Below are positions 14,987 through 24,099 of a stretch of DNA of 46,478 nt, in pieces. Within the stretch, counting starts at the first letter, position 1. Each line of letters starts with the position of its first letter. The DNA is taken from NCBI GenBank assembly GCA_900552105.1, contig URYH01000007.1, positions 1 to 46,478 on the forward strand, given 5' to 3'. This DNA is from an uncultured Eubacteriales bacterium. Lineage in GTDB: Bacteria; Bacillota; Clostridia; Christensenellales; UBA1242. The notes beneath the pieces were generated by a model, which was given only the letters and a program-made list of their open reading frames with translations, did not search any database and was not told where the DNA came from. A program made the position numbers and the translations under genes.

Positions 14987-15066
14987 AGTTTTTTGATCTG
15001 AAAAAACATTTTTTGCTTCTCGGTCTATAAAAAAATTTTTAGTCAATATTTTATTTGTATAATTTG

Positions 15067-15095
15067 TTGACTAATTTTTTTTTATTTCATATAAT
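15067..15095 (+). promoter_or_regulatory. Promoter of secD-secF
   Basis: TTGACT (15067-15072), 17-nt spacer, TATAAT (15090-15095); start site expected near 15102, then AAGGGG before the secD ATG. Confidence 0.87.
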
Positions 15096-15128
15096 TTTAG
15101 ACATAGCGTAATAAAGGGGCTTTCTTTG

Positions 15129-16436
15129 ATGAGAAGAAAAAAGAATATTTCAATAAGGAATTTTATCGCAATGGCAGTGCTGGCAGTTGTCGGCATTTTG
15201 CTTTGCGTGCTTTCATTTCCAATCCCTTTCACCGATTACGATTATCAGGGTTTTGCAAAGTCAATCAGCCTTGGTCTTGACCTAAAAGGTGGCATGGAAG
15301 CGGTTTATGAAGCAAAAAGCACAAAAGAGGGTGTTTCTCTTGATGATGCAATTTCTGGGACAATTGAGAGATTGCAAGAACTCTTGACAAGCGAAGGATA
15401 TTCAGAAGCCACAGTCACAACCGAAGGCACAAACAGAATTCGTGTTGAGGTTCCAGATGTTTCAGATCCAGGTGAAGTTTTGGATCTTCTTGGCACACCT
15501 GCAAAACTTGCAATTCGCAAAGAAAAAGATGTGAATGCAAAAGCATACATCACCGGCGATCACATCAAAAATGTTGAAAGTGGTTATAACAGCCAATCAG
15601 GTGAATGGGGCGTTTCAATTGAGTTTAATGCAGAAGGCACAAAAATCTTCAGAGAACTCAGTGAAGAGCTTTATGAATCCAAGAAACCAATTTATATTTA
15701 TCTTGGTGATGACGAAGAGCCGTTTTCCTCACCAACTTTTAGCGAAGTTATTGCTGATGGAAAAACATTTATTTCAGGCTCAATGAGCACAGAACAAGCA
15801 GCAAAAGAATATGCTCTCAAAATCAAGAGTGGAACATTTGACACCGAACTCACACTTCTTTCTTCTTCAACTGTCAGTGCAACACTTGGTGCTGATGCTC
15901 TCAAATATAGTGTCATCGCGGGCTTTGTTGGCTTGATTTTGATTTTTGCATTCATGATTTATGTTTACCGAGATTTTGGAATTATCGCAAGTTTCTCACT
16001 TGTTTTCTATTTGATCTTGATGGTATTCCTCTTGCAAGCAATTCCATTTGTTCAACTCACTCTTCCTGGCATTGCTGGAATTATTCTCAGTCTCGGAATG
16101 GCAGTTGACGCAAACGTTATTATATTTGAAAGAATAAAAGACGAATATAGACAAGGAAAACGCATACAGAACTGTGTTCAAGCAGGTTTCAAAAAGGCAC
16201 TGCTTGCCATTGTTGACTCAAACGTCACAACTCTTATCGCATCTGTTGTTCTCTATATTTTGGGAACGGGAGCCGTCAAAGGTTTTGCTGTGACATTATT
16301 CCTTGGAATTGCTCTTTCAATGTTGACATCGTTGCTTCTCACAAGACTATTTGTTAAGTGGTATTTAAACATCAATTCAACAAATCCAAAAAGACTTAAC
16401 TTAAAAAGGGGGAAAGACGTAAATGAACTCGGTTAA
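15129..16436 (+). CDS. secD: Protein translocase subunit SecD
   Basis: A 435-residue RND-type subunit that uses the proton gradient to pull proteins out of the SecYEG channel. N-terminal TM (about 12-31), the D1 motif GLDLKGG (about 50-56), an external P1 domain (about 60-255) and five TM helices beginning near residue 258 are visible. The helix 4 region contains the conserved GMAVDANVIIFERIKDE. The external domain is shorter than in Escherichia coli. ATG 15129 follows AAGGGG; a TTG one codon earlier is less likely. Its end overlaps secF by 14 nt. Bacillus subtilis has the two fused; here they are separate. Confidence 0.97.
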   Translation: MRRKKNISIRNFIAMAVLAVVGILLCVLSFPIPFTDYDYQGFAKSISLGLDLKGGMEAVYEAKSTKEGVSLDDAISGTIERLQELLTSEGYSEATVTTEGTNRIRVEVPDVSDPGEVLDLLGTPAKLAIRKEKDVNAKAYITGDHIKNVESGYNSQSGEWGVSIEFNAEGTKIFRELSEELYESKKPIYIYLGDDEEPFSSPTFSEVIADGKTFISGSMSTEQAAKEYALKIKSGTFDTELTLLSSSTVSATLGADALKYSVIAGFVGLILIFAFMIYVYRDFGIIASFSLVFYLILMVFLLQAIPFVQLTLPGIAGIILSLGMAVDANVIIFERIKDEYRQGKRIQNCVQAGFKKALLAIVDSNVTTLIASVVLYILGTGAVKGFAVTLFLGIALSMLTSLLLTRLFVKWYLNINSTNPKRLNLKRGKDVNELG

Positions 16437-17520
16437 GAAAAACAAAACCTCTTTTGACGAAAAACTTCACAGCTTAAAACTCAATGTCACAAAAAGAAGA
16501 TTGATTTGGCTTTTAATTCCAGTTGCAATCATTCTTGTTGGAGTAATTCTTGTTTCAACAATCGGTTTCAATCTTGGCATTGACTTCACGGGTGGAACAA
16601 TAATTAATGTCGTTCCAAATGAAATTGACATTTCTGACTCGAATAATTATCAACAAGTCACAAATGATATTGAAGCAGTGTTAAGTGAATATGGTCTCAA
16701 ATCAACACAATTCCAAATCGTTGAAAATGACCAGGGAACCGCTGTTTCTGTTCGTTTCCAAGACAGAGCAGGGGCTGACGAAAAAGAAATGAATGTTCTC
16801 ATCAACGACAAAATCATTCCTGCTCTATATGAAAAATTTGGAATGGACAAAAATGATGATAGATTTGCAAATTACGTTCAAGCATCAGATCGAATTGGTG
16901 CAACATCAAGCAGTGAACTTTTGCTCAAAGCACTCATTGCAATCATGGCATCAATCGTGCTTATCTTGATTTACATTGCAATTCGTTTTGAAGTTGCAAG
17001 TGGACTTAGCGCGATTGTTGCATTGTTCAGCGATGTTTTGGTCACATGCTCAATAGTCCTCATGTGCAGAATTCAAATCAACACAACTTTCATCGCAGCA
17101 CTCATCACAATAATTGGTTATTCAATCAACAACACAATCATCATTTTTGACAGAGTTAGAGAACTCAGAAAACTCGACGAAAACAAAGGGAAATCAAATG
17201 AGGAACTCGCAAATATGGCTGTAAGTCAGTCCTTTGCAAGAACTCTCAACACAACAATAACAACTTTGGTTGCAGTTCTGCTTCTTGCAATTATTGGTGT
17301 TCCTTCAGTCAGAGAATTTGTCATTCCAATCATCATTGGACTTCTGTCAGGTGTTTATTCTTCATTGTTCCTTTCGCCAAACCTTTGGGCATTGATGTAT
17401 AGGGAACGTGCAAAGAAAAACAAAGGCGGCAAATCAAAAGATTTAAAAAGTAAAGTACAAGAAGAGAACAAAGCCGAAAATGAGCCTGAAGTTGAAGCCA
17501 CAACACCAGCGGAAAACTAA
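16423..17520 (+). CDS. secF: Protein translocase subunit SecF
   Basis: A 365-residue partner of SecD with N-terminal TM (about 27-47), the GIDFTGGT motif (about 52-59), an external domain and five TM helices, including YSINNTIIIFDRVRE with the conserved aspartate in helix 4. A charged C-terminal tail (about 325-365) ends in a Glu/Ala/Pro-rich segment resembling the tail of YajC. AAGGGGG precedes ATG 16423 inside the secD 3' end, so translation is coupled. A strong terminator follows. Confidence 0.97.
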   Translation: MNSVKKNKTSFDEKLHSLKLNVTKRRLIWLLIPVAIILVGVILVSTIGFNLGIDFTGGTIINVVPNEIDISDSNNYQQVTNDIEAVLSEYGLKSTQFQIVENDQGTAVSVRFQDRAGADEKEMNVLINDKIIPALYEKFGMDKNDDRFANYVQASDRIGATSSSELLLKALIAIMASIVLILIYIAIRFEVASGLSAIVALFSDVLVTCSIVLMCRIQINTTFIAALITIIGYSINNTIIIFDRVRELRKLDENKGKSNEELANMAVSQSFARTLNTTITTLVAVLLLAIIGVPSVREFVIPIIIGLLSGVYSSLFLSPNLWALMYRERAKKNKGGKSKDLKSKVQEENKAENEPEVEATTPAEN

Positions 17521-17525
17521 ATCAT

Positions 17526-17554
17526 AAAAATGCTTGACAACAAGCATTTTTTTT
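17526..17554 (+). terminator. Terminator after secF
   Basis: Stem with tgcttg (17531-17536) / caagca (17541-17546), loop acaa, extended by A/T pairs, then a run of T. Confidence 0.92.
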
Positions 17555-17662
17555 ATCGCTTTTATGTGGCGAAATTTTTTCATGTGTTTTTCGCAAGAAA
17601 CAACAAAATTGTTTGTCTAAAACAAAATGATTTGTTAAACTGAAATCATAAGGGTTGCCTTC

Positions 17663-17701
17663 ATGGCAAAAGTTGATTATGAAAATACAAAAAAAATTTA
17701 A
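17663..17701 (+). other. Short leader ORF overlapping the recJ start, with A8 tract
   Basis: ATG 17663 is 8 nt after AAGGG (17650-17654), the only good ribosome binding site here. It encodes 12 residues (MAKVDYENTKKI) and stops at 17699-17701. An A8 run (17689-17696) lies in it. Removing one A joins this frame to RecJ as ...ENTKKFNAHYDEV, so the ORF is either the true recJ start broken by a homopolymer change, a slippage site, or a coupling leader. Confidence 0.55.
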
Positions 17702-20057
17702 CGCACACTATGATGAGGTGCGAATTTGTGAATATGCAAAACTATTCAATTTGGACAAAAAAATAATTGAACTTCTTTTTTCACGCGGAATGTATGAAAA
17801 AGAGGTTATCGAAAAATTCTTGAACCCAACAACAAATGACTTTCATGACCCATACTTGCTTTCTGGTATGAAAGAAGGAGTTGAGAGAATAAAAAAAGCA
17901 ATTCGTAATCATGAAAGAATACTCATTTTTGGCGATTATGATGTTGATGGAATAAGTGCAACTGCAATCATGATCAAGATGTTCAAAAAGTTTGGAATTG
18001 ATGTCAACTATTACCTTCCAAACAGATTTATTGATGGTTATGGACTTACAATCGATTCAGCAAACAAAGTCATAAATATGTTTCATCCAAATTTGATTAT
18101 CACAGTTGACTGTGGCATCACTTGCTTCAAAGAAATTGAACATATCAAATCACTTGGCATTGATATTATTGTCACTGACCACCACGAACTTGACGAAAGA
18201 ACCCCGAACGCGATTTGCATAAATCCAAAAATCCCAAACCAAGCATATCCTTTTTCTGGGCTCTGCGGGGCAGGTGTTGCATACAAGATTGCACAGGCAA
18301 TTCTTGAAGATAAATGCGATGATGAACTCTTGGCAATCTGTGCGGTTGCAACAATTGCGGATATTGTTCCATTGACTGACGAAAACAGAGCAATCGTTCA
18401 CTTTGGATTAAAATGCATGAACGCTTTGCCAAAAGGTTTGAAAGCGATTTTCAAAGAGAATAAAATTGATGTTAATGATGCAAATTCAACAGACATTTCT
18501 TTCAAAGTTTCACCAAAACTCAATGCAAGTGGAAGAATGGGTGAAGCAAACGACAGCCTCAAACTTTACCTTGAAAAAGACAGTGAAAAAATCAAGACAA
18601 TTCTTGAAAAAATCAACGACCACAACAAGAGAAGACAACAACTTTGCAGCCAAATGTATGACGATTGTTTGAATATGCTTAAAGACAAAAAAATGTGTGA
18701 CCTAAAATGTATCATTCTTTCGTCAGACAGCTGGGATAGCGGAATTCTTGGAATTATTGCCGCAAGACTTGTTGACAAGTTCCATAGACCAGCATTTTTA
18801 TTTGCCGAAAGCGATGGAGTGCTAAAAGGTTCAGGCCGAAGCATTGACGACATCAATATCCACGACATTTTGCTCAGTAGTGGCGATTTGTTGACGACTT
18901 TTGGTGGTCATTCAATGGCAGCAGGGCTGAGTCTCAAAAAAGAAAATTTCGGCGAATTCAAAGAGCGTGTGAAAGAGTTTATTGACCAAAATGTTAATGA
19001 CAAAATCTTTAACTCAATCAACTATTACGACTTGGATTTGTGTGAAGAAGACATCAACGACAATTTCATCAAACAACTTGACTTGTTGGAGCCATTTGGT
19101 TGCTCAAATCCAAAGCCATATTTCAAAATTAGTGCAAAAAATTTGACAATCCAACCACTCAAAAACTTCAAAAACCACGCAAATTTCTGCTATAAAAACC
19201 TCAAACTTATTTGCTTCAATTACATTGATAAAATCGACTATATTAACTTTGCAAAAGACTATGGCGTTGTGTTTGAATTTCAACAATCGTTTTCAAAAAA
19301 AGAGTTCAAAGGTTTGATTAAATATTTTGACTTTAATGACTTGCCAACAAATCAAATTGAGCAATATGTTTCCGCTTCACCAATGAATCAATTTGCCGGA
19401 TTTGCCGAGAAAATCCCTCCAATAAACTACTACAAAGAAAGGGAACTCGCTTCTCTCGTTCTTGACTCGTCAAGCACAGCTTTCGGCACACTTTTTGTTT
19501 GTTATAATCTCAAAACATATGTTGATTTTTTCACAAATTACGAAACAAATATGATTGAGCAATTCTATCTTTTTGATATGGAAAACAATGGAGGATTTAA
19601 CTCAATTATTCTTGCTCCAAACTCAACTGAATGTTTTTGCAACTACAACAAAATTATTTTCCTTGACAGTTTGATTTCGTCAAACTTTTTGAACATCGAA
19701 AACGCAACAATTTATGCACCAGCAGAAGCAAAATTCCGCACCAACTTCTTGGATAGAGTTGAGTTTTCAAGAGAAAGATTTGCTGAAGTATATGGAGCGA
19801 TAAAAAGCCTCGAAAAAACTGAGTTCGTAAGCGTTCAAAAATATCTTCAAGCAGTTCAAAAATATTTGAAAAAGAAAATATCTTTCAATCAACTTCACTT
19901 TGTTGTTTTGGTGTTTGAAGAACTTGGAATTTTGAGCAAGCAAAAAACTGAATGCGGTTTTTCTTATGTTGTCAACAATGTGAAATCACGTCTTGAAAAT
20001 TCAACCATATACAACCAAATGCAACTTCTATACAAAACGACAAGAGGGCAGAAATGA
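17679..20057 (+). CDS. recJ: Single-stranded-DNA-specific 5'-3' exonuclease RecJ
   Basis: A 792-residue DHH-family nuclease acting in recombination and mismatch repair. Motifs in order: DYDVDGISATA (about 85-95), VDCGIT, VTDHHELDE (the DHH metal site, about 167-175), LCGAGVAYK, ASGRMGEAND, then DHHA1 with GILGIIAARL...GSGRS...GGHSMAAG, and an OB-like region. The last 250 residues are a less conserved extension also common in Bacillota RecJ. ATG 17679 lacks a Shine-Dalgarno; the better-placed ATG 17663 is one frame away across an A8 run. Overlaps hemZ by ATGA. Confidence 0.93.
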   Translation: MKIQKKFNAHYDEVRICEYAKLFNLDKKIIELLFSRGMYEKEVIEKFLNPTTNDFHDPYLLSGMKEGVERIKKAIRNHERILIFGDYDVDGISATAIMIKMFKKFGIDVNYYLPNRFIDGYGLTIDSANKVINMFHPNLIITVDCGITCFKEIEHIKSLGIDIIVTDHHELDERTPNAICINPKIPNQAYPFSGLCGAGVAYKIAQAILEDKCDDELLAICAVATIADIVPLTDENRAIVHFGLKCMNALPKGLKAIFKENKIDVNDANSTDISFKVSPKLNASGRMGEANDSLKLYLEKDSEKIKTILEKINDHNKRRQQLCSQMYDDCLNMLKDKKMCDLKCIILSSDSWDSGILGIIAARLVDKFHRPAFLFAESDGVLKGSGRSIDDINIHDILLSSGDLLTTFGGHSMAAGLSLKKENFGEFKERVKEFIDQNVNDKIFNSINYYDLDLCEEDINDNFIKQLDLLEPFGCSNPKPYFKISAKNLTIQPLKNFKNHANFCYKNLKLICFNYIDKIDYINFAKDYGVVFEFQQSFSKKEFKGLIKYFDFNDLPTNQIEQYVSASPMNQFAGFAEKIPPINYYKERELASLVLDSSSTAFGTLFVCYNLKTYVDFFTNYETNMIEQFYLFDMENNGGFNSIILAPNSTECFCNYNKIIFLDSLISSNFLNIENATIYAPAEAKFRTNFLDRVEFSRERFAEVYGAIKSLEKTEFVSVQKYLQAVQKYLKKKISFNQLHFVVLVFEELGILSKQKTECGFSYVVNNVKSRLENSTIYNQMQLLYKTTRGQK

Positions 20058-21472
20058 AATTAATTACAACAAGACCACAATTTGATAATGACCTCAAAGA
20101 CGAAATTCGTCTTTTCTTTCCAACCGAGCAGTTTGAAAATGACGATGTGACAATTGAACACTTTTCGAATTCTTTTGAAAAAATGACCGACACCTGCGTG
20201 ATTAAAGTTGGAAAAGAAGTCGTTGCAAAAGAAGAAGTTTCTTTTGACCTTCCACCAAAATGTACCAAACTTTATGAAACAAAACTACTTAAGCGAAATG
20301 CAAAATGTGCAGTGTATCTTGCGCTTTCAAAGTGGCAAAACAAAACCATGCCATGGGGCACTCTCACAGGAATTCGACCAACTCGACTTGCTCATGAACT
20401 AATATCTGATGGTGTGCCAGAACATTTGATTAAAGAAACACTGATGAAATCCTTTTATGTGAGTGAGAAAAAAGCTGATATTGTTGCAAAAACGATAAAA
20501 AATCAGAGATGCATAATAAAAAACGACAATTTGATTGACATTTATATCAACATTCCATTTTGTCCGACAAGATGCCAATATTGTTCGTTTATTTCATCTG
20601 AATATCATCGCGTTGAAAAGCAGATTCCTCAATTTGTTGATTGCCTTATAAAAGAAATTCGCGAAATGAAAAAACTCATTTTTCGCCGCGCCCTTGTCGT
20701 TCGAACAATTTATATCGGAGGAGGAACACCGACATCACTTTGTGCTGAAGATTTGTCAAAAATTCTTGATGAACTCAGTTATCCTGTCACAGAGTTCACT
20801 GTCGAATGCGGACGTCCTGACACAATAACAAAAGAAAAACTTGATGTTCTAAAAGCTCACGGCGTCACACGAATTTGCATAAATCCTCAATCATTTAACG
20901 ACAAAACTTTGAAACAAATTGGGCGCGGACACACAACAAAGGATATAATTTCCGCATATGCACTTGCTTTGGGTTATGATTTTGTCATTAATATGGATTT
21001 GATTGCAGGACTTCCGGGGGAAAAGTTTGCTCACTTCAAAAAAACAATTGACTCAACTATTGAACTTGCTCCACAAAACATCACAATCCACACTTTGGCG
21101 CTCAAAAAAGGGGCAATGCTCAAAACTCAAAACGAAACAAATCATTTTGACGCAGACATTGAAAAAATGGTGGATTATGGCTACAAAAAAATGTGTGAAA
21201 ACGGATATGTGCCATACTACATGTATCGCCAAAAATCCATGATAAACAATTTGGAAAACATTGGTTATGCCCAACCAAACACAATTTGTTTGTTTAATAT
21301 CGACACAATGGAAGAAAGTTGTTCTGTTCTTGCATGTGGGGCGGGGGCAATTTCAAAGCGAATTTACAACCTTGAAAACCGAATTGAGCGTGCCGCAAAT
21401 GTCAAAAATATTGATGATTATATCAACCGTATTGATGAAATGATTGAAAGAAAAAATAATTTGTTTAATTAG
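20054..21472 (+). CDS. hemZ: HemZ-like radical SAM coproporphyrinogen III dehydrogenase
   Basis: A 472-residue radical SAM protein. The iron-sulphur motif CPTRCQYC (Cys170, Cys174, Cys177) is preceded by YINIPF and followed by the GGGTPT motif (about 223-228) that binds S-adenosylmethionine. The N-terminal 160 residues (with PWGTLTGIRPTRLAHEL) are the extension that distinguishes HemZ from HemN and HemW. HemZ is annotated as an oxygen-independent coproporphyrinogen oxidase for anaerobic haem synthesis, though activity is little tested and no other haem gene is in the window. AGAGGG precedes ATG 20054. Confidence 0.88.
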   Translation: MKLITTRPQFDNDLKDEIRLFFPTEQFENDDVTIEHFSNSFEKMTDTCVIKVGKEVVAKEEVSFDLPPKCTKLYETKLLKRNAKCAVYLALSKWQNKTMPWGTLTGIRPTRLAHELISDGVPEHLIKETLMKSFYVSEKKADIVAKTIKNQRCIIKNDNLIDIYINIPFCPTRCQYCSFISSEYHRVEKQIPQFVDCLIKEIREMKKLIFRRALVVRTIYIGGGTPTSLCAEDLSKILDELSYPVTEFTVECGRPDTITKEKLDVLKAHGVTRICINPQSFNDKTLKQIGRGHTTKDIISAYALALGYDFVINMDLIAGLPGEKFAHFKKTIDSTIELAPQNITIHTLALKKGAMLKTQNETNHFDADIEKMVDYGYKKMCENGYVPYYMYRQKSMINNLENIGYAQPNTICLFNIDTMEESCSVLACGAGAISKRIYNLENRIERAANVKNIDDYINRIDEMIERKNNLFN

Positions 21473-21482
21473 CAAAATTATC

Positions 21483-21511
21483 TTTACAATCTTTTTGTGC
21501 TGTGCTATACT
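21483..21511 (+). promoter_or_regulatory. Promoter of rpsO
   Basis: TTTACA (21483-21488), 17-nt spacer, TATACT (21506-21511) with an extended -10 TGC. Transcription would begin near 21518. Confidence 0.85.
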
Positions 21512-21523
21512 TGCAAAGTCCTT

Positions 21524-21567
21524 AAACAAAGGGATTCGAGAGTCCTCTGACGGTCAGCTTTGTTTTT
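21524..21567 (+). promoter_or_regulatory. Structured rpsO leader (possible S15 regulatory or attenuator hairpin)
   Basis: Outer stem aaacaaag (21524-21531) / ctttgttt (21558-21565) closes a 26-nt internal region that can form a small agag/ctct hairpin, and a short T run follows. It occupies most of the leader between the promoter and the AAGGAGG at 21581-21587. S15 commonly represses its own mRNA, so this is a candidate control element. Confidence 0.5.
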
Positions 21568-21593
21568 GGCGTAAATTAATAAGGAGGAAAAGT

Positions 21594-21848
21594 ATGCACA
21601 CAAAAAAAGAAATCATTGATGCTTACAAGAAATCAGAAAATGACACTGGTTCAGCAGAAGTTCAAATCGCTCTTTTGACAGAAAGAATCAATCATCTCAC
21701 TGAACACCTCAAAGCAAACCCAAATGACAACCATTCACGTCGCGGTCTTTTGCAACTTGTTGGTCAAAGAAAAGGCTTGCTCAAATATCTTGAAAGCAAA
21801 GATATCAATGGATACCGTGAACTTAAAAAGAAGTTAGGCATCAGATAA
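21594..21848 (+). CDS. rpsO: 30S ribosomal protein S15
   Basis: An 84-residue protein (MHTKKEIIDAYKKSENDTGS...) with the S15 signature LTEHLKANPNDNHSRRGLLQLVGQRKGLLKYL. It binds the 16S rRNA central domain early in 30S assembly. The frame is open back to 21444, but that segment covers the promoter and the terminus of hemZ; ATG 21594 has AAGGAGG and gives the right length. It lies upstream of pnp as in most bacteria. Confidence 0.98.
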   Translation: MHTKKEIIDAYKKSENDTGSAEVQIALLTERINHLTEHLKANPNDNHSRRGLLQLVGQRKGLLKYLESKDINGYRELKKKLGIR

Positions 21849-21850
21849 CA

Positions 21851-21885
21851 AAATTTGGAGAGGGCAGACGTCCGCTCCAATTTTT
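21851..21885 (+). terminator. Intercistronic terminator-like hairpin between rpsO and pnp
   Basis: Stem ttggag (21855-21860) / ctccaa (21875-21880), extended after one mismatch by A/T pairs, 14-nt loop region, then five T. Suggests partial termination, or an RNA processing site as known between rpsO and pnp in Escherichia coli. Confidence 0.65.
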
Positions 21886-21908
21886 ATGAAAAAAAGAAGG
21901 AGATTTTT

Positions 21909-24005
21909 ATGAGTAACAAACAAGCAACAATCTTCGAAACCGAAATTGGTGGCAAAAAAGTTATTGTTGAAACCGGCAAATTTGCTGAACAAGCAAATGG
22001 TTCTTGTGTTGTTCGTTGCGGCGAAACAGTTGTTATGGTTAACGTCACAATGAGCAAAGAACCTCGTCCAGGCATAGACTTTTTCCCACTCAGCGTCGAT
22101 TTTGAAGAAAAAATGTATTCAGTGGGTAAAATTCCTGGTGGATTCAAAAAACGTGAAGGAAGACCAAGTGACAAGGCAATTTTGACATCTCGTCTCATTG
22201 ACAGACCTCTTCGTCCTCTTTTCCCAAAAGGATTCTTTAATGATGTCACAGTTATTGCAACAGCACTTTCTGTTGACCCTGATGTTGCTCCAGAGCCAAT
22301 CGCAATGCTCGGTTCATCAATCGCACTCAGCATTTCAGACATTCCTTTCCAAGGTCCAACTGGTTCTTGCCTTGTTGCAATGGTTGACGGCAAATATATC
22401 ATCAACCCAACAGAAGAAGAAAGAGAAAAATCAAGAATGCACCTCACTGTTTCAGGAACAAATGAGGCAATTCTCATGGTTGAAGCAGGCGCAAAACAAG
22501 TCAGTGAACAAGAAATGCTTGATGCAATCATGTTCGCACATGAAGAAATCAAAAAACAAGTTGCGTTCATTCTTGACATGAAGGCAAAAATTGGCAAACC
22601 ACTTAACACTGAAATCAACTATTATGTTATTCCAGAAGATTTGGAACATGATGTAAAAGAATATGCTGATGAGATGCTTTCAAAAGCACTTGACACTTTT
22701 GACCGTCACACTCGTCAAGAAAACCAAGACGCAGTTGAAGCAGACGTTCAAGCACATTTTGCAGATATTTATCCTGATTCTCAAAGACAAATTGGCGATG
22801 TTCTCTACAAAATGACAAAACAAAAAGTTAGAAACAGAATACTCAATGACAGCGTTCGTCCAGACGGAAGAAAACTCACTGAAATTCGTCCAATCTGGTG
22901 CGATACGGGTGTTCTTCCAAGAGTTCACGGAACAGGTGTCTTCACTCGCGGTCAAACACAGGTTCTCACAACACTCACACTCGGAACACTTGGTGATGGT
23001 CAAATTATTGACGGTCTTAACGCCGAAGAAGAAGTAAAACGCTATATGCACCAATATAACATGCCAGGATATGCAACAGGGGAAGCAAAACCTCTCAAAA
23101 CCCCAGGCAGACGTGAAATCGGACACGGCGCACTTGCTGAACGCGCACTTGAACCAGTTATTCCAAGTGAAGAAGAATTCCCATACGCACTCCGTTTGGT
23201 TTCTGAAGTTCTTTCGTCAAACGGTTCATCTTCAATGGCTTCAGTTTGTGGTTCAACCCTTGCACTCATGGACGCAGGCGTTCCAATCTCATCTCCAGTT
23301 GCGGGAATTGCAATGGGACTTATCAAAGATGATGAAACACATAGGGTTGCAATTCTTTCAGACATTCAAGGACTTGAAGATTTCCTTGGCGACATGGACT
23401 TCAAAGTTGCTGGAACAGAAAAAGGAATCACAGCAATTCAAATGGATATCAAAATCAAAGGAATTGACAAACAAATCCTCACAACAGCTCTTGAACAAGC
23501 AAGAAAGGGCAGAATGGAAATCATGGAAAAGATGCTTGCAGTTATCCCTGAGCCACGTGCACATCTTTCAAAATATGCTCCAAAAATCATAACATTCTCA
23601 ATCGACCCTGAAAAGATTGGTGAGGTTATTGGTTCAGGCGGAAAAACAATCAACAAAATAATTGACGAAACAGGTGTAAAAATTGACATTTCAGATGAAG
23701 GAAAAGTGTTTATCGCAACACCTGATGAAGACAAAGCTCAACGTGCAAAAGAAATTATTCTTTCAATCACAGAAGATTTGAAAGTCAAAGAGCACTACAC
23801 TGGAAAAGTTGTAAAAATCATGCAATTTGGTGCTTTCGTTGAACTCGGACCAACAAAAGACGGAATGATTCACATTTCAAAACTTTCTTCTGAACGCGTT
23901 GAAAAAGTTGAAGATGTCGTTAAAGTTGGCGACGCAGTTGAAGTTGAAGTAATCAAAGTTGACGACAAAGGAAGAGTTGACCTCAAACTTATCAAAAAAC
24001 TTTAA
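21909..24005 (+). CDS. pnp: Polyribonucleotide nucleotidyltransferase (PNPase)
   Basis: A 698-residue phosphorolytic 3'-5' exoribonuclease of the RNA decay machinery. Two RNase PH domains (about 10-220 and 310-540, the second with GQTQVLTTLTLG and SSNGSSSMASVCGS), an alpha-helical linker, a KH domain (IGEVIGSGGKTINKIIDETG) and a C-terminal S1 domain (GKVVKIMQFGAFVELGPTKDGMIHIS) are present. An in-frame extension to 21855 overlaps the upstream hairpin; ATG 21909 behind AAGGAG is the start. A strong terminator follows. Confidence 0.98.
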   Translation: MSNKQATIFETEIGGKKVIVETGKFAEQANGSCVVRCGETVVMVNVTMSKEPRPGIDFFPLSVDFEEKMYSVGKIPGGFKKREGRPSDKAILTSRLIDRPLRPLFPKGFFNDVTVIATALSVDPDVAPEPIAMLGSSIALSISDIPFQGPTGSCLVAMVDGKYIINPTEEEREKSRMHLTVSGTNEAILMVEAGAKQVSEQEMLDAIMFAHEEIKKQVAFILDMKAKIGKPLNTEINYYVIPEDLEHDVKEYADEMLSKALDTFDRHTRQENQDAVEADVQAHFADIYPDSQRQIGDVLYKMTKQKVRNRILNDSVRPDGRKLTEIRPIWCDTGVLPRVHGTGVFTRGQTQVLTTLTLGTLGDGQIIDGLNAEEEVKRYMHQYNMPGYATGEAKPLKTPGRREIGHGALAERALEPVIPSEEEFPYALRLVSEVLSSNGSSSMASVCGSTLALMDAGVPISSPVAGIAMGLIKDDETHRVAILSDIQGLEDFLGDMDFKVAGTEKGITAIQMDIKIKGIDKQILTTALEQARKGRMEIMEKMLAVIPEPRAHLSKYAPKIITFSIDPEKIGEVIGSGGKTINKIIDETGVKIDISDEGKVFIATPDEDKAQRAKEIILSITEDLKVKEHYTGKVVKIMQFGAFVELGPTKDGMIHISKLSSERVEKVEDVVKVGDAVEVEVIKVDDKGRVDLKLIKKL

Positions 24006-24015
24006 TTAAAAGCAT

Positions 24016-24046
24016 AAAAAGACCATAGTGTTATGGTCTTTTTTGT
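24016..24046 (+). terminator. Terminator after pnp
   Basis: Stem gaccata (24021-24027) / tatggtc (24032-24038) with loop gtgt, flanked by A5 and a run of T. Confidence 0.94.
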
Positions 24047-24099
24047 TTGAAAACACTGCCGCATATTCTTTTTTGAAGCATCTATGCATATGTTAAAAC

